The notes beneath the pieces are model-generated. The model saw only the letters and a program-made list of their open reading frames with translations. It made no database searches and was not told the origin of the DNA. A stretch of DNA of 10,520 nt from JBJXHB01 sp046160725 (lineage in GTDB: Bacteria > Pseudomonadota > Gammaproteobacteria > Burkholderiales > Burkholderiaceae_C), in the NCBI GenBank assembly GCA_046160725.1, contig JBJXHB010000531.1, forward strand, positions 1-10,520. Direction: 5' to 3'. A program made the position numbers and the translations under genes. This document shows positions 5,028 to 10,520 of the stretch, piece by piece (position 1 is the first letter of the stretch; every line of letters begins with the position of its first letter).

Positions 5028-6377
5028 ATGCAACGCCGTCGGTTCCTGTCATCCCTGCTGCCCACCGCGGGCGCGCCGCTGCTGGCCAGTTGTGCCGCCG
5101 GCGGGCCGCGCCCATCATCGCCGCCCTGTGACGCCGATGCGGCCGAGCGGGCCCTGCGCGCGATCGTCGACGACCCCGCCCTGCCCCTGGCCAGCCTGAG
5201 CGTGGCCACCTGGCAAGGCGGCCGGCCCGGCCTGGCGCTGGCCCTGGGCCGGCGCTGGATCGCCCCGGCGCCGGCCCAGGCCCACCGCCCGGCCACCCCC
5301 GACACGCTGTACCGCATCGCGTCGGTATCCAAGCTGGTCACCGCCATCGGCGCGCTGCGCCTGGCCGAGGCCGGGGTGCTGGACCTCGACGCCGACATCA
5401 GCGCGGCGCTTGGCACGCCGGTGCGCCATCCGCTGGCGCCGCAGGTGCCGATCACGTCGCGCCTGCTGCTGTCGCACCGGTCCGGGCTGAGCGACGCCGC
5501 GGGCTATTCGTTCATCGATACGGACATCGCGCTGGCCGACCTGTTCCGGCCGGGCACGCGGCTGTGGGCCGGTGGCGCCGCGTACGGGGCGCAGGGCCGG
5601 CCGGGCGAATGGTTCCGCTATGCCAACCTGAACTACTCCCTGCTGGGCACGCTGATGGAGCAGGCCACCGGCGAGCCATTCGCGGCGCTGATGGACCGGC
5701 TGGTGCTGCAGCCGCTGGGGCTGGAGGGCGGCTACGACATCTCGGCCTTCAGTGCCGCCACCTGGGGGCGCACGGCCACGCTCTATCGGCGCCGCGACGA
5801 CCAGGAGCGCTGGCAACCCGACGGCCCCTGGCGGGCGCAGCGCGACGAGCCCGGCCATGGCGTGCCGGTGCCCCTGGTGCTGCCCAGCCGCTACCGGCCG
5901 GGCCGCAATGCCACGCCCTATTCGCCCACCGGCGGCCTGCGCATCAGCGCGCCCGGCCTGGCCCGCATCGGCGCCCTGCTCCTGGGCGAGGGGCAACTGG
6001 ATGGCGTCCGGCTGCTGTTGCCACCCAGCGTGCGGCTGATGCGAGAGCCGGCCTGGCGCTGGAACGCGTCGCTCGCCAATGGCGAGCCGCTGGGCGGCCT
6101 GGCCCGCGCCTGGGGCCTGGGCGCGCAGGTGTTCACCGACCATGGCGGCCCGGACCGTGGCGACCGGCTGGTGGCCGGCAGCGGCTGGCGCGGCTTCGGA
6201 CACTTCGGCAATGCCTACGGTGCCTATACCGGCCTGGTCGTGGACCCGGCGCAGCAGCGCGTGGTCGTGTATCTGGTCGGCGGCGTCGGCCAGGACCCGG
6301 AGACACAACCCGGCCGGCATTCGGCCCTGTACCGCTTCGAGGAGCGGATCCTGGCCGTCCTGTCGGGCTGCGGCTGA
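5028..6377 (+). CDS. Serine hydrolase of the beta-lactamase/PBP class C family, lipoprotein
   Basis: A 449-residue protein with the three active-site motifs of the Beta-lactamase (PF00144) fold: S99-V-S-K102 (nucleophile Ser99, general base Lys102), Y198-A-N200, and H392-F-G394 in the place of the KTG triad. Also seen are the conserved SHRSGL (149-154) and SPTGGL (299-304). The group includes AmpC enzymes, D-aminopeptidases, DD-peptidases and EstB-type esterases. HFG rather than KTG argues for an esterase or peptidase over a true beta-lactamase, but the substrate is not readable. The N-terminus MQRRRFLSSLLP...LLASC is a signal with an RRRFL twin-arginine-like string and a lipobox ending at Cys22, so the enzyme is probably exported and lipid-anchored. 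I chose 5028 because the signal begins there; in-frame ATGs at 5019 and 4983 would spoil or lengthen the n-region. It diverges from plsY with 121 nt between them. Confidence 0.9.
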   Translation: MQRRRFLSSLLPTAGAPLLASCAAGGPRPSSPPCDADAAERALRAIVDDPALPLASLSVATWQGGRPGLALALGRRWIAPAPAQAHRPATPDTLYRIASVSKLVTAIGALRLAEAGVLDLDADISAALGTPVRHPLAPQVPITSRLLLSHRSGLSDAAGYSFIDTDIALADLFRPGTRLWAGGAAYGAQGRPGEWFRYANLNYSLLGTLMEQATGEPFAALMDRLVLQPLGLEGGYDISAFSAATWGRTATLYRRRDDQERWQPDGPWRAQRDEPGHGVPVPLVLPSRYRPGRNATPYSPTGGLRISAPGLARIGALLLGEGQLDGVRLLLPPSVRLMREPAWRWNASLANGEPLGGLARAWGLGAQVFTDHGGPDRGDRLVAGSGWRGFGHFGNAYGAYTGLVVDPAQQRVVVYLVGGVGQDPETQPGRHSALYRFEERILAVLSGCG

Positions 6378-6381
6378 AGCA

Positions 6382-6399
6382 ACCGTGGCCCGCCACGGT
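6382..6399. terminator. Candidate terminator hairpin between convergent genes
   Basis: ACCGTGG (6382-6388) and CCACGGT (6393-6399) form a perfect 7-bp stem with loop CCCG, and the pairing can extend to 8 bp. It begins 5 nt after the hydrolase stop. The ybaK stop lies at 6472, so the hairpin could serve both genes. There is no T-run. The rest of 6400-6471 is GC-rich with no gene. Confidence 0.4.
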
Positions 6400-6471
6400 C
6401 GCCGGCCGCGCAGGGTGCGGCTGGCACTGCGCATCGGCTTCTGACCAACCGCCGGCCAGGCGCCGCGCCGC

Positions 6472-6963
6472 TCAGTCGATGGCGCAACTCACCGGCGTGG
6501 CGCCCAGGGCGTCGGTCAGCACGGCCGGCACAAGGCCCAGCAGGTAGCCGCGGCGGCCGCCGTTGATCAGGATGCGCGGCAACGCCAGGATGGACTGCTC
6601 CACATGCACCCGCAGCGCCTTGCGCGTGCCGAAGGGCGAGGTGCCGCCGATCATGTAGCCGCTGGCACGCTGGGCCTCGTCCGGTGTGCACGGCGCCACG
6701 CTCTTGGCGCCGATGGCGCGGGCCAGGTTCTTGGTGGAGACCTGCCGGTCGCCATGCATGAGCACGATCAACAGCTCGGCCCGCTCGTCGCGCATGACCA
6801 GCGTCTTGACCACCGCATGCTCGTCCCAGCCCAGCTGGCGCGCGCTCTCGGCGGTGCCACCATGGTCGACGTAGTCGTAGACATGCTCGGTGAAGGCGAT
6901 GTCGCGGGCGCGCAGCCAGGCGGTGGCCGGTGTCTCGCTGACGTGGGTGGGCTTGCGGGCCAT
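6472..6963 (-). CDS. ybaK: YbaK/EbsC-type aminoacyl-tRNA deacylase
   Basis: A 163-residue trans-editing protein of the YbaK/ProX family, which hydrolyses mischarged Cys-tRNA(Pro) (and some other aminoacyl-tRNAs) in the cytosol, often together with prolyl-tRNA synthetase. Seen: VVKTLVM (51-57) carrying the invariant active-site Lys53, DRQVSTKNLARAIGAKSV (72-89), GGTSPFGTRK (106-115) with the conserved G-x-S-P-F-G loop, and ILINGGRRGYLLGL (131-144), which matches the xNGGxRGxxL signature. Length is normal for stand-alone YbaK. The reading frame is open to 7485, but that extension runs through the end of the neighbouring gene, and the family N-terminus begins at the ATG at 6963. It lies 47 nt after the DUF3592-like gene on the same strand. 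No good ribosome-binding site is visible. Confidence 0.95.
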   Translation of the reverse strand: MARKPTHVSETPATAWLRARDIAFTEHVYDYVDHGGTAESARQLGWDEHAVVKTLVMRDERAELLIVLMHGDRQVSTKNLARAIGAKSVAPCTPDEAQRASGYMIGGTSPFGTRKALRVHVEQSILALPRILINGGRRGYLLGLVPAVLTDALGATPVSCAID

Positions 6964-7010
6964 GGCGGGCGGCGACGTGGTGGGAGCCGCATGATGCCGC
7001 GACCGTCCAG

Positions 7011-8636
7011 TCAGTCGCCGTCCAGCAGCCGCCGGCGCCGGGCCGCCTCGCGCCGCGGCGCGATGATGAAGCCGTAGCCGAAGGGCAGTGCCACGACCAG
7101 CAAAAGCCCGCCCATGATCACCGGCCAGATCCAGACCGCCCAGAAGCTGTCGAGCTTGGCCAGTTCGGGGTCGTCGCGTCGCACCAGCACCGGCACCTTC
7201 TGGCCGAGCGTGATGTCCACATGGCCGCGCGTGCCGTCGGTCACCAGCCGCCGCTCGCGGCCATCGGCCGCGGTGTAGGTGATGGTCAGCTGCACCACCT
7301 CGGCCCCATCGCGGCCGACCACCGTGCCCTGGACCGGGTCGGTTTGGAACTGGTACTTCAGCGCCGACCAGGTCGGCAACAGGAACATCAGCGCAAACGG
7401 CGCGACCACCGCCAGGAAGCCCCAGCGCAGCCCCTTGTCGACCTTGCCGCTGTGCTGCTCGAACTGCCGCTCCATGCGGCGCCACTCGGCCGCGGCAGCG
7501 CCCTCGGCGTCCTCCTCACCCTCATCCTCATCGCCGGTCGCGTGGCCGGTGTCGTGCCCATCGCCAGGGTCATGCACCGTCGCTGCACCCAGCGGCCGCA
7601 GCTGGTCCTGGATGCGGTTGCGCAGCGCGGCAAAGCCGGCCTGGGGCTGCAGCGACTCCTCCAGCTTGAACAGCAGGCTGCCACCGGCACCATGCGCCAT
7701 CCAGGTCCAGATGTCGGCCGGGCGCGAACCCTTGCGCTTGCTGGGCGACTGCGCGTCGTAGCGCGCCTGGGCCTGGGCCTGGACGTTGACCCGCTCCCAG
7801 CGCTGGATGGCCGGATACGGCACGCGGCGGGTGCCGAAGAAGTTGCCATCGGCCACGCCGGTGGCATCGAATCGAAGGCGGCGGGTGCGCGTCTGCACCG
7901 CCCAGTACGCAGCGGCCAGGGCCAGCGACACCGTGACCAGCAGCGAGAAGCCGGCCTCGATGGGCCGCTGCCGGCCTTCGGTCAACGCACCGAAGAGCGT
8001 CCACAGCGCCAACGCGCCGAGCAGCCCCGCCGCGACCAGCGTGCCGACCTGGCCGGCGCGCGTCTCTGACAGGACGCTGTCGCCGCTGGCCCGACCGCCG
8101 GGGCCGAGCGCGTCGCCGAATCCGGCGCTCCATCCATGGCCGTCCCAGGTCAGGTCGCGCCCCCAGTCCAGGCGCTGCCAGGCCCACCAGGCGGCCACCC
8201 CCAGCAACAACAGCCACACCGCGCGCGCCAACGCCAGTGACAGGTCGGCCCACAGGTCCACCAGCACCACCCGCGCCGGTTCGCTGGGGTGCACGGCCAG
8301 CGTGGCCGCGTCGAACCGGTCCAGCCAGGAATAGGCCAGCGCCGGCACCAGCACCTGCACATGCTCGGGCTGGCGCGGCGTCTGGTGCTCCGGCTTCGCA
8401 ATCGGCCCGAGCCGGGGCAGGTCGCGCTCGGGCACTTCGACCTCCCAGGGCGCCGAGTCTGGTGTGGACTCGATCACCACCGGCACCTGCGTCCATGCGC
8501 TGCGCACCACCAGCGCATCGCGGACACCGGCCACCAGCGCGACGCCGGACCAGAACGCCAGCGCGGCGAGCAGTGCGGCCAGGAGTTGCTGCACCAGAGC
8601 GGCCGTGCCGCGGCTGCCGGGTTGTTCAGGAATCAT
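7011..8636 (-). CDS. Large DUF3592-like integral membrane protein
   Basis: A 541-residue protein with likely membrane segments at about 12-36, 131-152, 197-217, 228-247, 403-421 and 498-525. Between the last two, residues 430-497 (VQGTVVGRDGAEVVQLTITYTAADGRERRL...GQKVPVLVRRDDPELAKLDSF) resemble the extracytoplasmic beta domain of DUF3592 proteins: a x-G-x-V strand, a Y-x-x-x-G turn, then [Y/V]xPxxP-like text. The N-terminal segment 45-125, also between two helices and starting AWTQVPVVIES, may be a second, degenerate copy. Residues 250-345 form a soluble, probably cytoplasmic domain, followed by an acidic/His-rich linker (355-379, EDEGEEDAEG). Function is unknown. The start is the ATG at 8636, followed soon by the first helix; a GTG at 8711 would add 25 residues. 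It is upstream of ybaK and diverges from the Pro-rich gene. Confidence 0.82.
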   Translation of the reverse strand: MIPEQPGSRGTAALVQQLLAALLAALAFWSGVALVAGVRDALVVRSAWTQVPVVIESTPDSAPWEVEVPERDLPRLGPIAKPEHQTPRQPEHVQVLVPALAYSWLDRFDAATLAVHPSEPARVVLVDLWADLSLALARAVWLLLLGVAAWWAWQRLDWGRDLTWDGHGWSAGFGDALGPGGRASGDSVLSETRAGQVGTLVAAGLLGALALWTLFGALTEGRQRPIEAGFSLLVTVSLALAAAYWAVQTRTRRLRFDATGVADGNFFGTRRVPYPAIQRWERVNVQAQAQARYDAQSPSKRKGSRPADIWTWMAHGAGGSLLFKLEESLQPQAGFAALRNRIQDQLRPLGAATVHDPGDGHDTGHATGDEDEGEEDAEGAAAAEWRRMERQFEQHSGKVDKGLRWGFLAVVAPFALMFLLPTWSALKYQFQTDPVQGTVVGRDGAEVVQLTITYTAADGRERRLVTDGTRGHVDITLGQKVPVLVRRDDPELAKLDSFWAVWIWPVIMGGLLLVVALPFGYGFIIAPRREAARRRRLLDGD

Positions 8637-8781
8637 GGGGTGTGCGGGCGGCTGGATCGGGTGGACATGGGCACCAACGGCACCGGCAACCCGGTCCGCA
8701 GCGGTGGGCACCAGTGTGCAACAGGGCCCGGCCGGGGGCGAGGCCCGGACTGTGGGGGATCACCATCCGACAATTCGCGCC

Positions 8782-9441
8782 ATGACGCAGCGTCGGCAAA
8801 CCGCCAGGACGGGCCGGCCCGCCCTCGCCGGCGTGCTGCTGCTGCATGCGGCGGCGCTGGTGTTCATGCTGCAGGCCAGTGTGCCGCGGCGCCTGCCGAC
8901 CCTGCCCGAGGCGGCGCCGCTGGTGTGGCTGCGGCCCCTGGCCGAGACCAAGCCGCCATTGCCTGCGGCGCGGCCAAGCCCCACCCCGCGCCCGCCGCCG
9001 GCGCAGCCGGCCAGGCCTACGCTGGCACCGACCACGAAGTCGCCTCTGCCCGCACCGACGCCCAACGCCCCGACGGCGGCCGTGTCCCCACCCGACGGGG
9101 CCGCCCCCGTCGCCCCAAGCATGCCCCACACACCGGCAACGCAGGCCGCACCTCCCGCCGCCACGCCGGCCAGCGGCACCCAGCCGATACGGCGCCTGCT
9201 GGACGCGCCCGGCACGCAGCGCGTCATCCGCGACGCCGCACGGCAAACCTCGGTGGGCGAACACGCAGCGGCCCGCACCGACGAGCCGCGCGGGCTCACC
9301 CCCGACGAGCGCCTGGGCCGCGAGGTCGCCAAGGGCGCCAAGGGCGACTGCCTGAAGGGCGAGTACGCCGGCGGCGGCATGGGGATACTCAGCCTGCCGT
9401 TCTGGCTGGCCGCCGAGGTCAGCGGAAACTGCCGCCGCTGA
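8782..9441 (+). CDS. TonB-like proline-rich membrane-anchored protein, function unknown
   Basis: A 219-residue protein that I cannot assign. The layout resembles TonB: a basic N-terminus (R4, R5, R9, R12), one hydrophobic segment (about 14-32), then an extended Pro/Ala/Thr-rich stretch (41-134, with PTPRPPPAQPARP at 67-79) that would span the periplasm, and a small C-terminal domain. The latter has a charged helix (148-187) and ends in DCLKGEYAGGGMGILSLP, a hydrophobic run and a final Cys. C190 and C217 are the only cysteines and may form a disulfide in the periplasm. The C-terminus does not look like the TonB fold, so receptor energising is not implied. The end resembles small hypothetical proteins I have seen in Burkholderiales. 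The frame is open upstream, but the ATG at 8782 gives a sensible membrane anchor. It is 22 nt upstream of the oxidoreductase. Confidence 0.75.
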   Translation: MTQRRQTARTGRPALAGVLLLHAAALVFMLQASVPRRLPTLPEAAPLVWLRPLAETKPPLPAARPSPTPRPPPAQPARPTLAPTTKSPLPAPTPNAPTAAVSPPDGAAPVAPSMPHTPATQAAPPAATPASGTQPIRRLLDAPGTQRVIRDAARQTSVGEHAAARTDEPRGLTPDERLGREVAKGAKGDCLKGEYAGGGMGILSLPFWLAAEVSGNCRR

Positions 9442-9453
9442 ACATCCACCAAC

Positions 9454-9457
9454 GGAG
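9454..9457 (+). promoter_or_regulatory. Ribosome-binding site of the MDR oxidoreductase
   Basis: GGAG lies 6 nt before the ATG at 9464 in the 22-nt gap after the Pro-rich gene, and supports this start. Confidence 0.6.
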
Positions 9458-9463
9458 ACCATC

Positions 9464-10462
9464 ATGACCGCCACGCAACGACAGATCCAGCTCGCCAGCC
9501 TGCCCACCGGCAAGCTTGGCCCGGAGCACTTCAAGCTGGCCGATGCGCCGATGCCGCAGCCCGCTGACGGCGAGCTGCTGCTGAAGGTGCTGCTGATCTC
9601 CCTGGATGCGGCCAACCGCGCCTGGATGCAGGGGGCCACCTATCGCGCGGCACTGGAGGCCGGCCAGGTGATGGCCGGTGGCGCACTGGCCGAGGTGGTG
9701 GTGTCGAACGCGCCCGGCTTCGTGCCCGGCGACCTTGTGTTTGCCGATACCGGCTGGCAGGAATATGCGGTGCTGCCCGCACGCCGCGTGCAGAAGCAGC
9801 AGCGCCGCGAGCCGCTGACGCATCTGCTCAGCGTCTACGGCGTGGCCGGCCTGACGGCCTACTTCGGCCTGCTGCAGGTGGGCAGGCCGCGCGCCGGCGA
9901 GACGGTCGTGGTGTCGGCCGCGGCCGGCTCGGTCGGTGCGTTCGTGGGCCAGATCGCGAAGATCCAGGGCTGTCGGGTGATCGGCATTGCGGGCGGTGCC
10001 GCCAAGTGCGCCTGGCTGCAGTCCGAGCTGGGCTTCGACGCCGCGCTCGACTACAAGGCCGGCAACCTGCCGGCGGCATTGAAGGCGGCCGCGCCGGACG
10101 GCATCGATGTCTACTTCGACAATGTCGGCGGCGACATCCTGGAGGCCTGCCTGTTCCGCATGAAGCAGGGTGGCCGCATCGCCTGCTGCGGCGCGGTGTC
10201 GCAGTACGACGGCACGCCGCCGCGCCACGGCCCGCGCGGCATACCAGGGCTGATCGTGACCAAGCGGCTGACGATGCAGGGCTTCATCCTGTACGACTTT
10301 GCGGACCAGTTGCCACAGGCTTTGACGGCGCTGGAGGGCTGGGTCCGCAGCGGCCAGCTCAAGGTGCCGGAGGATGTGATCGACGGGCTGGAGAACACGC
10401 CCGCGGCGCTGATCGGCCTGCTGGCGGGCGAGAACGTCGGCAAGCGGATGGTGCGGGTGTAG
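9464..10462 (+). CDS. NADP-dependent zinc-independent MDR oxidoreductase (YncB/CurA, PTGR-like)
   Basis: A 332-residue medium-chain dehydrogenase/reductase of the group with leukotriene B4 12-hydroxydehydrogenase/prostaglandin reductase and E. coli CurA, which reduce the C=C bond of alpha,beta-unsaturated carbonyls with NADPH. Domain order is an N-terminal GroES-like part (1-125) and a Rossmann part (126-265), with the rest completing the first domain. Seen: YGVAGLTAYFGL (125-136), nucleotide loop SAAAGSVG (151-158), GIAGGAAKCAWL (174-185) with Lys181 where this group holds the NADPH 2'-phosphate, LDYKAG (195-200), YFDNVGG (217-223), GGRIACCGAVSQY (236-248) and FILYDF (274-279). No zinc-ligand set is present. 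The usual length is 330-345, so it is complete. It sits 22 nt after the Pro-rich gene. The physiological substrate is unknown; quinone reductase is a weaker alternative. Confidence 0.93.
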   Translation: MTATQRQIQLASLPTGKLGPEHFKLADAPMPQPADGELLLKVLLISLDAANRAWMQGATYRAALEAGQVMAGGALAEVVVSNAPGFVPGDLVFADTGWQEYAVLPARRVQKQQRREPLTHLLSVYGVAGLTAYFGLLQVGRPRAGETVVVSAAAGSVGAFVGQIAKIQGCRVIGIAGGAAKCAWLQSELGFDAALDYKAGNLPAALKAAAPDGIDVYFDNVGGDILEACLFRMKQGGRIACCGAVSQYDGTPPRHGPRGIPGLIVTKRLTMQGFILYDFADQLPQALTALEGWVRSGQLKVPEDVIDGLENTPAALIGLLAGENVGKRMVRV

Positions 10463-10520
10463 GGGACGTCAGGAGCCTGTCGGGCTTTGGGTCGGGCCCG
10501 CGCCGGGGTGAGTTGCGGTG
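10463..10520. other. Right-edge intergenic sequence
   Basis: The 58 bases after the oxidoreductase stop hold no gene start that I can support. AGCC (10472-10475) and GGCT (10481-10484) can form only a 4-bp stem, followed by TT, and CGGGCCCG (10494-10501 region) is a short palindrome. Neither is convincing as a terminator. Confidence 0.3.

Noticed and set aside
5115..6434. A 439-codon antisense frame opposite the serine hydrolase
   Set aside because: It mirrors codon-position GC bias on the other strand. The plus frame carries the catalytic motifs and signal peptide.
6964..7485. N-terminal extension of ybaK in the same open frame
   Set aside because: The added residues are off-frame text of the DUF3592-like gene, and the ATG at 6963 matches the family N-terminus.
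8637..8711. GTG start at 8711 for the DUF3592-like protein
   Set aside because: The 25 added residues are not membrane or domain text, and an ATG at 8636 lies right before the first helix. The evidence is only moderate, as neither has a ribosome-binding site.
8464..8781. Upstream extension of the Pro-rich protein in an open frame
   Set aside because: It would overlap the divergent gene by over 170 nt and put 106 residues of Ser/Thr/Ala text before the membrane anchor.
8970..9180. Tandem nucleotide repeat or CRISPR-like array in the Pro-rich region
   Set aside because: There is no fixed repeat unit or regular spacer, and the pattern is explained by Pro/Ala/Thr codons.

Overview
The window is about 70% GC. 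Its codon use and gene set (PlsY, RidA, YbaK, a COG4976-type TPR methyltransferase, membrane-anchored glutaredoxin) point to a betaproteobacterium, most likely Burkholderiales of the Rubrivivax/Leptothrix/Ideonella/Roseateles kind. That assignment is inferred from composition and gene flavour, not from a marker gene. Most of the window looks like ordinary chromosome. The one clear mobile signal is at the extreme left edge.

Layout. Bases 1-107 are noticeably AT-richer (58 G+C of 107 counted by eye). They hold the first 11 codons of a minus-strand ORF with a strong Shine-Dalgarno, read here as the 5' end of an IS3-type transposase gene, with a candidate IS end at about 80-107. A gene-free stretch (108-299) follows. 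Next come two overlapping minus-strand genes: a TPR-methyltransferase fusion (2334-1066) and a zinc-containing Sir2 NAD-dependent deacylase (1073-300). Diverging from them is an orphan four-helix membrane protein (2521-3429, plus). It converges on a compact minus-strand operon plsY-ridA-glutaredoxin-like (4906-3454), with a long hairpin at the convergence point. Diverging from plsY is a predicted lipoprotein serine hydrolase of the beta-lactamase/PBP class C fold (5028-6377). It converges, again across a hairpin, on ybaK (6963-6472), which lies downstream of a large DUF3592-like membrane protein (8636-7011). The right end carries, on the plus strand, a TonB-like proline-rich orphan (8782-9441) and, 22 nt later, a zinc-independent MDR-family NADP-dependent oxidoreductase (9464-10462).

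How the genes work together. The tightest pairings are methyltransferase/Sir2 (8-nt overlap) and plsY/ridA (1-nt gap, with the ridA ribosome-binding site encoded inside the last codons of plsY). Otherwise the genes look like independent housekeeping or peripheral functions: phospholipid synthesis, enamine/imine detoxification, tRNA editing, envelope hydrolase and thiol redox. I found no CRISPR array, tRNA, rRNA or recognisable defence or biosynthetic cluster. The orphans worth attention are the membrane protein at 2521, the DUF3592-like protein and the Pro-rich protein at 8782. I do not see convincing evidence of a novel multi-gene system.
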